DNA from: Phellopilus nigrolimitatus
Taxonomy: Eukaryota > Basidiomycota > Agaricomycetes > Hymenochaetales > Hymenochaetaceae
Reading direction: 5' to 3'
Assembly: GCA_021029095.1 (NCBI GenBank)
Contig: JAJOHG010000004.1
Coordinates: 310,001 to 374,000 of the forward strand
DNA: 64,000 nucleotides
Translations under genes and position numbers: made by a program
Shown: piece by piece, positions 17,098 through 27,363 of the stretch
Numbering within the stretch: the first letter of the stretch is position 1
How the letters are laid out: every line of letters starts with the position of its first letter
The notes under the pieces: generated by a model
The model's input: the letters and a program-made list of their open reading frames with translations, nothing else
What the model was told of the DNA's origin: nothing
The model's database searches: none

Positions 17098-18672
17098 CCG
17101 TACCGACGCTTAATGAGCTATCACTGAGCACACTATGACTTAATGCGCTGGCAAATGTCGCTGTCGATGACCCTGAGCATGCTGAATGGGTTGAACGGGA
17201 AGGCATTCCAGTGCTGCCCATCTCCATACTCATATGTGACTTCTGCGATTCACTCTGAAATTCATGCTCTGAGCTCTCAGGCGTCAGCGGCCCACCGCCG
17301 CCACGGCGAGAACGCACTCTTCGTCCCAGGTCTACTGTCTCTGAGTCTCCTGTTTCTGCTTCAGTCTCAACGCCTTGGTCTTCTTTGTCTGTGTTCATAT
17401 GCGTCGCTTCATTTTCGCCTTCAACATCCTCGAAGACGCCGGCGGGCCCGGGAATAAGCAAACTGAGATATTCCTTCTCCGTGTAGGTCACGCGCGCAAG
17501 CTCCCGCGTAAGTCGGCGTTTCTTTTCTGTGAGGTAACTACAAATTTAAAAAAGAATAAAAATGCTGTGTCAGCATCAAGAATACAATCTGAAGGGGAGG
17601 GAACGAGAAACTATTTGAAAATACGCATGCAAGGAAAGAAAGCTTTCTCAAAAAGAAGAAGCGAGAAAACGAGAAACCATCGCTTAAAATACTTGCAACT
17701 GTTTTACGGGACTTCTGGTATTTTAAACCCTCTTTGGGAATCGAGGGACAGATGAGTGGTGACAATATATGATATCGCCAATTCAAAATTTTGTGATGGA
17801 AAGCTGAGAAAAGGGGCTTGGTCCGCCAAAAGAAAATAGAAGATAAAATTGATAGTCCAAACATCCTTTCCGATTCGATGCTCAGCTAATGATAGTAAGG
17901 AAACTCACGCTAAATCACTTGCGAACGCGCGCGCTTCCCTTTCACCCGCTCGGATATACGCAGGCTTGCGTTTTCTGCTTTTCTTTGGCGCTGAAGTCGA
18001 CGTAGCCGTCTCCGGAGGCACCATAGGTGAAGCAGGCGGCGAAGGCGGGGGAGAGCGAGGTTGAGCAGACGCCCGCGGAGATGCTGGGAAAGACGTCTGC
18101 ACGCCGATGGAGACGTACGAAGTACTTGGGAAAACGTACGAGCCGAAGTCGGTCGATGTAGTCGTAGAGACGGGTACATGGGGACGCGGTGTCGAAGAGA
18201 GGTTTAACTCACTCGTGGCTTCGGGGTTGGCAACCACACTTTGGTCTTGGGTCTCGCTGATAACATCGTTGGAAGGAGAAGCGGAAGACTTGCTCCTCCT
18301 CCCTTGTTGCTCAGAAAGGATATTGCCGAGGCTCGTGTGAGGGGTGAGTAGCCCGTGTGCACGTCTCATGCTGCCAGATCCAGAGCCGTGATTAGAGCCA
18401 GCACTTGATACAGACTCTTGTTCTGCTTCCTTTTCTCTCTCCTTAGCTTTCGCCTTTCTCCTTTGTTGTGTCTCAAATGCCGCATCCCAATTCATGTCAT
18501 TTCCGGTGACATACGTAGTGGAAGCCGACTTTGCTCGGATAGATTTAGTGGTAGAGAATGCGCCGGGTAAGTCGATTGACGATGAGTCTGAGGAGGACAT
18601 GTCCAAGACCAATGAGGCGAGGAGAGAAAAGGGATAGTTGATTCCGAGTGTACGAATAGCTCTTGTGTCCAT
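16982..18672 (-). CDS. Ser-rich coiled-coil protein of unknown function, possibly the N-terminal part of the oligoribonuclease gene
   Basis: The ATG at 18672 (or 18600, MSSSDSSSIDL) opens a hydrophilic Ser/Thr/Pro-rich protein. It contains a charged helix (ETQQRRKAKAKEREKEAEQE), a basic patch (SAPKKSRKRKPAYIRAGERE) and, after an intron ending at TTTGTAG (about 17545), a coiled-coil-like segment (YLTEKKRRLTRELARVTYTE). The next sequence is acidic and Ser-rich and stops at 16982. Neither segment matches a family I know; the basic plus coiled-coil order loosely recalls bZIP factors but lacks the NxxAAxxCR signature. A possible GTACAT donor near 17096 with the acceptor CTTAAAG at 16979-16985 would join it in frame to the oligoribonuclease. 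Confidence 0.5.
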
Positions 18673-18982
18673 CAACAGCGAGCGAGACCAAGTAGTCCCG
18701 AAAACTCAGGAGGACGACATGGACCTCGCTAACGTCGTGCCCAGTAAAGAGCACTGCGGAACCGAGAGAGTCGGCAAGATATGAACGCGCTCAACGTCAC
18801 GTGTGCGCGCCATATTCACACGTTACATCAGCAGTTTTGCTCGGCCGAAATTTTTTGCCAAATGACGATAGCCGCATTTTATGCACTTTAGCCTAAACTA
18901 CGCTGTGATTTGGTCTGACTCGTTTTTCTACCTTCTGCTTGCTTTTATACCTCTGCTCTGTCTTTCTCTGAATCTATAAAAA
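18673..18982. promoter_or_regulatory. Divergent promoter region between the coiled-coil gene and homocitrate synthase
   Basis: About 310 bases separate the two divergent start codons. The plus side has a pyrimidine-rich tract (CTTTTATACCTCTGCTC and TCTTTCTCTG) just before the ATG at 18983. No specific factor site can be claimed by eye. Confidence 0.45.
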
Positions 18983-20783
<1,801 letters not shown>

Positions 20784-21679
20784 GCTGTGAACTGCATCTT
20801 TCGACGGACGCCTCATTTTGCTTTTTTGAATGATTTCTCTTTTCTTGCTCTCCCCCGTCCCGTCGTCTATTTCACTGGCCTCATCAAAAATGAGGATCTT
20901 CGTTACTAACAAAAGCCTGTACTATCCCGCTGCACGGGCACGCTGAGGGGCCGGTCGATGGAGAAATTACCCATCTTGTTTGTATAATCAATGTTACCTG
21001 TTCTGATCTATGTGCTTTGTCTTGCACTAGACCTACTGCATAGTATGATCGCTTCGCTTAAATCTCTTGCTGGGTAAGAACGCCTAGGGCATCTGGTACG
21101 AAGACGTGACGCGCAATAAGCCTGAAAATGTTGGTGAATGGCGCGTTTAAATCTCGGGCGATGACTTGCTCAAAAAAGCTGGGTTATGCGAAGCTAAAGA
21201 TTCTGCTGAAACCACAGCTTTTCTGTACGGGCGGTCTTCCGCTGACAGTTTGATCCACTGTATGTACGAGTATAAAGCAACACGCTTTCCTATGGCTGCC
21301 TCGGCTCTCCACATACATTATTGTTCTTGTTCTTTTTTACCCTGGGACTTTCACTCTTGTACTCGCCAATCTACATGCAAGGATCCGACGCGCAGGAAAC
21401 ATTCGCGGAGTACGTATCTAGTGATGAAGAGTATTCTCGTTTCAAACACCTTCTAGCTCTGCACGATTCGGGGGCAATGTGCATTGGTAATATAGTGTTA
21501 CGGAAGTGTTTACTGAAGAACGATCTTTCTCGTTCTCTTCAAAACCCTAAACACCATTTGTATCACACGCATCTACTATACCCATGGAAAATATCGGAAG
21601 AATGAGTACAACTAAGAGAGCCGTAATAGCCGATATATACATTTTTTTGAAGCGCAGATTTTCGCTAGCCTCTGCGCAG
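20784..21679. other. 3' region of homocitrate synthase and gap before peptide gene A
   Basis: About 900 bases. The first 200-300 are likely the homocitrate synthase 3' UTR (T-rich). A plus-strand frame at 21321-21605 starts at TTG with a hydrophobic run, but it has no ATG and no second exon, so I do not call it. Confidence 0.4.
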
Positions 21680-21989
21680 TTAACAGTATACAGTAAGTGA
21701 TTCTCTGCACTCAGGGTTTTCTCCAGAAGGGAAACGATCGTTTACATCCTCGAAGCGCGGGAAAGCGATCGCATCCTTGTGTCCAGGGGCCTGGGGACTG
21801 GATGGGACGTTGACTTTACTCTCGATGATATCTGCGAGACTGGTCTGGTCAAATCAGTATCAGCTCGTCATCAACTGGGATAACAAGGAAAATAAATATA
21901 CACACCTGCGGTAAAGGTGCCGCGTACACCACCAGGAAAAATGTCAAGACGAGCACGATCGATTTGTTATGGAGTTTAGACGCGACCAT
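21680..21989 (-). CDS. Small secreted two-cysteine peptide A (paralogue of the gene at 24184-24431)
   Basis: Exon 1 from the ATG at 21989 encodes the signal peptide MVASKLHNKSIVLVLTFFLV ending VYAAPLPQ. The intron is GTGTGT...GACCAG. Exon 2 encodes TSLADIIESKVNVPSSPQAP and, after about 17 more residues, the C-terminus DRFPSGENPECRESLTVYC with the stop at 21680-21682. The predicted protein is 82 residues, about 60 after cleavage, with one Cys pair seven residues apart at the extreme C-terminus. The splice is in frame and matches peptide B's structure. No known family; it is not a hydrophobin (too few Cys) and not a mating pheromone (no CaaX end). Extracellular; role unknown. Confidence 0.7.
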
Positions 21990-22243
21990 GTTTTGATAAG
22001 GGAATTGTGTCTGTTTGGCATTCAAATTTAGGATATCTCCCTAAGTCTGGATAGCCGCATACATATTCCAAGAGACAGATCTGAGAGCCCGAGATCGGAG
22101 ATCGTGAGAAGAATCGAGTCCGCCGTGGTACAGGTACAACGAAAGGTTTGGGATGAAGGCGAAACGAAGTGCTGTCAAAGCACTTTTGACTAGGAGAACG
22201 CACTGCGCAAAATTAACGGTACTGGCCTAATAGTCATTTGGGT

Positions 22244-22250
22244 TTATATA
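22244..22250 (-). promoter_or_regulatory. TATA box of peptide gene A
   Basis: On the minus strand the sequence reads CCTGTCTTCCTATATAAACC, about 255 bases upstream of the ATG. The same block, CCTGTCTTTCTATATAAGC, lies at the same distance from peptide gene B, so it is conserved between the two copies. Confidence 0.6.
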
Positions 22251-22899
22251 GGAAGACAGGTGTCTTTTTCAGGAACTGTAAGCCGTCGGTAACACTGAAT
22301 CATCATTGAGTAGATGGATCTGGAGCCATGAGAGAACTGGAACAATAGACCCCTTGATTTCGGACGGCGAATATAGGTTCTTGCGAAAGAGCTTCTCTAG
22401 AACGCCACAAGAGAAAGCAGGCGGTATCAAGGATGGTGTCAGGACAATGATGTTTGATCTATCTCGTCGGTCATGGCGTAAGTAAAAGTTCAAGTTGATC
22501 GCAATTGAGATGCGCTTGCATCTGAGGTCAACGACCTTGATACCAGCAGGAGGCGGAAGTAAAAGATCAAGGGCAACAATGAGTTGAAGAAAAGATGAAC
22601 GGATGCACCAATAGCGTAGAAAAGGCAATGTTAGGCTCTTTATGATATTTTAAAATTTGTACTCGATTGACAAGTGGAGGTTATGGCGCAGAGACTGCAC
22701 TGAATGTAGCACAGTAAATTATACGTTTAAAATGGTTCGAGAATGCGGTATCGCTGCCAAATATGGAAGGAAAGTATTTTGTCTTCCTTTTTTGGGCAGC
22801 GCCAATCGCTTACGCTTTCGTCAATTTCTACACTTGGAATCTGCCTTCTTGACACGCTAGCTTAAGGTCTTCCCGTTCTGTCTGGTTTCCGACGACGGA

Positions 22900-23160
22900 A
22901 AAACCACACCCTTCATCAACTGCTGACCCTAGGGGTGGCGTCGATCGCAGACGCGGTGACTGTCCCATCCTCGTAGATGACCGATGTAAACCGGACTTCG
23001 GTCTGCGCCTTCTGATACGGTATTCCTCTTCCACAGCGAACACCGAGCTGCGCGTCTTCAGCAGCTCGTCCCAGCCTATCTTCAGTATGAGTTCCGTGAG
23101 CAGCTCGTACGCGTGTGTGCCCGCGTTTCAGGCCCCGTCATCTTCCGTTTTGTGCCACTT
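22900..23160 (-). pseudogene. Degraded coding fragment, family not recognised
   Basis: On the minus strand the sequence reads LLPKWHKTEDDGA, an in-frame TGA, NAGTHAYELLTELILKIGWD and ELLKTRSSVFAVEEEYR. A different frame then continues QKAQTEVRFTSVIYEDG and TVTASAIDATPRVSS before a stop. The residue pattern is clearly coding-like and the two frames are complementary, but a stop and a frame change break it with no splice sites to explain them. It looks like the 3' end of an inactivated gene. No parent gene for it is present in this window. Confidence 0.4.
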
Positions 23161-24183
23161 TGGCAGAAGGGTTCTGTGAAAGTTCGTACAAATGTTTATT
23201 TATAATTTGCTTCACTAAGTTGACTGAAGTTGTTGGCAATTCGTCTTGAACACCATGGCCATGATGAACAATGGACACGGTAGATATTGTCTAGAACCAA
23301 CCCAGCTGAATATGAAGCCGCATAAGGAATATTCTTTCGATTGAAAAATACTCACTCTAAAGTTTGCTCCTGGGGTTCGTCGACTTGGCGTGCAGAAACA
23401 GCGACATGAAATGCTTCGTGAAAGCATGTACTACAGCGATGATGGTACACGTCTGTCGTATTCAATTGGCCTCCTCCTCAGGCTCTTGGTTTCTCTATCT
23501 CGAAACCTAGCTTCATTTGAAAATATACTAGTCCTATGGTTATCTGAAAGAGACCTTCCAGGTTTGAGGGAGAAATAGCACTCGTCACTCAAACAACCTA
23601 GATCTTGACTTCAAATTTAAATACAGGCTTAGAAGCTCGGATGGTTGACGTCGTGACTGGTTTCCTTTTTGCAATATCTGCCGTAGGCTTTGTTACTTCA
23701 GAATAGCGCGACCGAATACCTGGCTACGCGGTATGAGACAAGGCGATCAGCTCGATAGCACGTCTAATGGCGGGCCTTAGCACTTGTTGAACAGGGAACA
23801 TAAAGCCAGTGATTTATGACCTCGTCTTTCGTATCCCACACGATGCGAAGAGAGGAGTATCTGAAAAGGTCTGAGTCTTATTCTTGGTACGTCTTCCTCT
23901 GCTTTCATCGGCTCCCACGACACACATTGAAAATCTTTGCCCTACACTCGTTAACCAAATGTCTTAGTTTTCAGTTATGCGCCACCAGGGGGCATACTTC
24001 AGAAATACAGTTATGAACGTGCCACCGGAAAACCGAATCCAATTCCTTCAAAATTTCACAACACACATCTATATTAGCGGAAAGTGTCAAAAGGAACGGG
24101 GTGCAACAGAGTTAGAAATATCTAACATACCTCGTTTCAGTGCTGTGTTTGGAGTGTAGGCATAATGCTAGTCAACGGACCTC

Positions 24184-24431
24184 TTAACAATATGAGCCAG
24201 TAATTGAATTTTCGCATTCAGGGTTTTTTCCGGGCGGGAAACGATCTCCTACAGACTCCTGCGGGATGCCCACTTTGCTGTCTATGAGACTGATCTAGTA
24301 AAGTTTATATCGGTTTTTCGTTTACTGGATTAAAAGATGCATACCTGCGGGAAAGGCGCCGCGTGCGCCAACAGGAAGAATGTCAAGACGAGCAAAATCA
24401 ATTTGCTATGGATCATAGATGTGACCGCCAT
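24184..24431 (-). CDS. Small secreted two-cysteine peptide B (paralogue of peptide A)
   Basis: Exon 1 from the ATG at 24431 encodes the signal peptide MAVTSMIHSKLILLVLTFFL ending LAHAAPFPQ, followed by an intron GTATGC...TTTACTAG. Exon 2 encodes ISLIDSKVGIPQESV and then GDRFPPGKNPECENSITGSYC, with the stop at 24184-24186. The protein is 65 residues. Against peptide A it keeps the signal peptide, the SKV segment, the DRFP-G-NPEC block and the terminal Cys, but lacks 18 central residues. An upstream ATG at 24515 is in frame, but a GTATGT...AACAG 5'-UTR intron would probably remove it. The promoter region was split by the Tc1 element 38 bases beyond its TATA box. Function unknown. Confidence 0.7.
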
Positions 24432-24680
24432 GCTTTGGATGATGAAACTTTGGCTGTTAGTTTCAGAGTTAGAGAAATTCTGAGCGTCTCCCAAGTTGAG
24501 GATAGCCGCATACATACGTCGAAGAAAAGAGCCGGAAATTCAGTTGGAGATTGTGAAAGAGTTGCTGTTTGGGGTATAGCGAGCGGTTGGAATGGAGGAA
24601 TGAAGTACTGTCAAAGCACTCCCAACTGGAGGAAACGCACGGCGCAGAATGAATAGTATGTTACTTGGAAGCTCCTGTGC

Positions 24681-24687
24681 TTATATA
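24681..24687 (-). promoter_or_regulatory. TATA box of peptide gene B
   Basis: On the minus strand the sequence is CCTGTCTTTCTATATAAGC, about 250 bases upstream of the ATG. It is conserved with gene A, and the left end of the Tc1 element lies 38 bases beyond it. Confidence 0.6.
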
Positions 24688-24724
24688 GAAAGACAGGTGT
24701 CCCAGCCGTAAGTGCAACCCGTTA

Positions 24725-24756
24725 CAGTGGCTCACATAAGTAATGGAACACGTGAT
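24725..24756 (+). repeat. Left terminal inverted repeat of the Tc1 element
   Basis: 32 bases beginning CAGTGGCTCACATAAG and ending ACACGTGAT, identical to the reverse complement of 26294-26325. Confidence 0.95.
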
Positions 24757-24998
24757 GTAAAAAAATTATTGTGCCGTGTCCCGACAACTGCTTCAAATTC
24801 TACGGTTTTTTTTGTTGTGTCCGTCTATCTAAATGGTGAAGATGACATGCAAGAAGAATGAGACTGGTCCGTGTTTAGAGAGTGTGAAGAAAAGTAGAAA
24901 AAACTTTTGATGCGGGGTTCCAATACTTTTGTGTTTCGGGTATGAGGAAAGTTATGGCGATAAAAAAAAACGGAGAAAACGAATCGTTCCAATCCAAC

Positions 24999-26015
24999 TC
25001 AATATTTTGTATGTCCACCCCTTGCCTTCTTCAATGCTTCGACACGGCGGGGCATACTCTCGAAGAGTTTGTCAATATAGGCCTGATCAATACCATACCA
25101 TTCCTCCTGCAACACCTGCCAAAACTCATCTTTGTTGTGTGGAAGAGGGTCCCGTGCACGTACAAGATGGTCGAAGTGGTTCCATACGTGCTCGATGATA
25201 TTCATATCCGGACTGCTGGGCGCCCAATCAAGTAAGTCGATCTTTTTTGTTCTCAGCCAGTCCGATGTGCGCTTCGAACGGTGCTTCGGATCACCATCCT
25301 GTTGAAAATAGACGTCTTTTTTCTTCATGCCGAGGTCCTTCAGGCTCCCAAAAAACCCACCCTGTAAGATTTCAAGGTAGAGCTCTGAGTCCATGGTCCC
25401 GTCAATGCGATAAAGCCGGCCAACCCCCTGTGCAGTGACACAGCCCCAAACCATGATGTTTCCCCCTCCATGCTTCACGATTTTCTTCGTGTAACGCTCA
25501 TCCTCGGCCTACCCTGACCTCCTCCAGCAATACTGGTGCCCATCCGAGGCGACCAGGTTGAACTTCGACTCATCCGAAAATACCACCGCCCGCCAATTCT
25601 CCACCGTCCAATGTTGGTGCGTGTTTGCCCAGACCCTGCGTTTGCATTTGTTGACCGGTGTCAGCAAGGGTTTTTTCCGACGTACGCAAGCCTTGAGGCC
25701 TTGCTCTCTGAGGCGGCGGCGGACCGTTTCGGCGGAGACATTCGGAAAGTGTTTGCGCTGGACATCTGTGGCATCACGGTACTCGGTTGAAGCGAGCTTT
25801 CTGGCAGCAATTCGTCCATCAAAATCCGTAAAATTGCACGGGCGTCCTGGCTTGGGCTTTACTTCGTAGAACTTTTGAGTGTCACGAAGGCTGGAGTATA
25901 TTTTCGAGACAGTAGAGCGAGAAACTTTGGTCTCATCGGACACCTCATCAACAGTTTTTCCAGAACGCCTAAGAAGTACAATCCGGGCCTTTTTCGTGGG
26001 TGTGGTGTATGCCAT
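24999..26015 (-). pseudogene. Tc1-like DD34E transposase interrupted by one in-frame TAG
   Basis: Cut-and-paste transposase. The ATG at 26015 starts MAYTTPTKKARIVLLRRSGK. Two helix-turn-helix segments (VDEVSDETKVSRSTVSKIY; VSAETVRRRLREQGLKA) are separated by a KPGRP linker. The catalytic triad is visible: Asp in VVFSDESKF, Asp in VYFQQDGDPKH and Glu in SSPDMNIIEHVW. The last two are 34 residues apart. Codon 169 is TAG (25509-25511, context WRRSG-stop-AEDERYTKK), after which the same frame continues to 24999. The full length of 338 codons is normal for Tc1 transposases. No other lesion is visible, so the copy is one base change from an open frame; whether the TAG is bypassed by an intron is not obvious. 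Confidence 0.9.
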
Positions 26016-26293
26016 ATGGTGCACAGACAGCTAGATCAGGCAAAAGAAGAAGTTTCACTGTGGCGAAAATCGTGGAGAGGATAAACGACACCTGTCAGTA
26101 GGAGGAGTGGTCACATGGTCAAAAGAATTGGAACACCGCCATCGGAGTCTTTCCTCATTTCCAGCCCAGCAACTGGATCTTTTTTCTTCAAATTTTACAT
26201 ATTGATTGCAGGGCATATTAGTCGTAATATGACACAAAAAAAATCAGAGTATTTGAATTATTCTACGAGAAATAACAGAGCGAACCCTTTGAG

Positions 26294-26325
26294 ATCACGT
26301 GTTCCATTACTTATGTGAGCCACTG
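26294..26325 (-). repeat. Right terminal inverted repeat of the Tc1 element
   Basis: Perfect 32-base inverted copy of 24725-24756, followed directly by the TA duplication. Confidence 0.95.
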
Positions 26326-27046
26326 TAGCAGCACCAAACCATCATTGGATCGATGAGCGCTGGATCAAGGAACATTGTATTTCAGACGACATCTGATTAT
26401 AACTTGTGTAAGATCATCTATAGCAAAGCGCCGCAGGCACTGGCAATGACTTGAAGTGGCGTCGAGCCCGGTTTCATCGACCACGGCATTACGAGTCTGA
26501 GGCATCGCAAGTGATGTGGTTGCGCGTGAGAAGAACGAAAACCGTTCAACGACCTTGAGATGAGCAGGAAGCTCTCATCGTAGCATCAAGTCCGAGTCTG
26601 GAATATATGCAAAGAGGTAGTATCAGCGCGGCACCGCCTGAGCCCAGGATTCAAAACAAAAAGTAAAAGGGGCTCTCCGATGAATATTACTAGCGCCACC
26701 ACAAGTGTTGAAGCGGAGATCGGAATGCCAGGTTCGGAGTCTAGACCCAGCCACATTTTGCACACAAACCGAACGGGTCATTGCTTCATTTGCAAGTCGT
26801 GAGAAGTCATCACAACTAATCACATTTTTTTATAATAGATAAATCGTGTCCTACTACTAGGACTCAGGCTACGCTGACTGCATGACAAGAAAAATTGTAG
26901 GCCGCACAACAAACAATTGCTCGTGTAGTACAACTTGACAAGTACTTAAAACTAAGTCCGCTTCTGCGCCTTTAAAATCCTTGTTAAGACCTGAGTAATC
27001 ATGCACACCAGATTTTCTCTCTCCCGTCTTCCCGCTCAGCCAGCAT
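26326..27046. other. Continuation of the duplicated upstream block of gene B, then gene-free sequence
   Basis: Up to about 26590 this resembles the sequence upstream of peptide A (for example CAACGACCTTGA-AGCAGGA at 26544-26564 against 22531-22552). This shows that the Tc1 inserted into a pre-existing duplicate. The rest shows no supported gene. Confidence 0.5.
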
Positions 27047-27363
27047 CTAGGGACACAGTCCTTCGACCGCGTCCGCACATTCACCTGCCACTCTACCTGT
27101 CCTCCCCGAGTCAGGAATCAATGCGATCGCGCTTTCTATAGCAGTTGTAGTCGAAGATGCCACAGTAGGCACTATTGCGACCCGTCGGGCATTGAGATCC
27201 GACCGGTTGCTGGGGGTGTACTGAGGAAGACAGCACATTTATTCAAGCCATCAGTACGAGCAACAATGCCAGCGCAAAAGGTGGGGCTTACAAGGGGAGA
27301 GGCCACAACAGTGTGGAGGAAAACTGTGAAGACTGCAACTTGAACCAAAATTTTGGCCATCAT
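27047..27363 (-). CDS. Small secreted protein C with a C-terminal Cys pair
   Basis: Tandem ATGs at 27363 open the signal peptide MMAKILVQVAVFTVFLHTVV ending ASPL. A GTAAGC donor and an ...TTCCTCAG acceptor (intron about 71 nt) join in frame to YTPSNRSDLNARRVAIVPTV. The protein ends RVAGECADAVEGLCP with the stop at 27047-27049; about 81 residues. The Cys pair is seven residues apart, preceded by Glu, and almost C-terminal, as in peptides A and B, but no other similarity is clear. A third frame of exon 2 (SQCPTGRNSAYCGIFDYNCY) is also Cys-rich but cannot be reached from exon 1 with normal splice sites. Orientation is the same as A and B. Function unknown. Confidence 0.5.

Larger units (their letters stand above)
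21990..24183. other. Gap holding the duplicated upstream region of gene A and gene relics
   Basis: The first 580 bases are the peptide A upstream region, which is partly repeated upstream of peptide B. The block at 22900-23160 holds a degraded coding relic on the minus strand (listed separately). The rest is AT-rich, with only short frames and no support for a gene. Confidence 0.4.
24725..26325 (-). mobile_element. Tc1/mariner-type DNA transposon, 1601 bp
   Basis: The element is bounded by perfect 32-bp terminal inverted repeats beginning CAGTGGCTCACATAAG. It is flanked on both sides by the TA target-site duplication (24723-24724 and 26326-26327). It carries a single transposase frame on the minus strand. 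A second, imperfect inverted pair lies about 190 bases inside each end (24916-24931 GGTTCCAATACTTTTG; 26120-26136 on the opposite strand), as in IR/DR-type Tc1 elements. The perfect repeats and nearly intact transposase suggest recent insertion. It landed in the upstream region of peptide gene B, splitting a block that is continuous upstream of gene A. Confidence 0.93.

Noticed and set aside
21321..21605. Plus-strand frame starting with a hydrophobic run (FLFFFTLGLSLLY) preceded by TATAAA-like sequence.
   Set aside because: It begins at TTG, not ATG, has no second exon or homologous feature, and lies in the 3' region of peptide gene A.
21680..24431. Peptides A and B as mating pheromone precursors next to a receptor gene (B mating-type locus).
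   Set aside because: Basidiomycete pheromone precursors end in a CaaX motif and lack a signal peptide. These have a signal peptide and end in Cys, and the 7-TM gene at 33-35 kb is not STE3-like.
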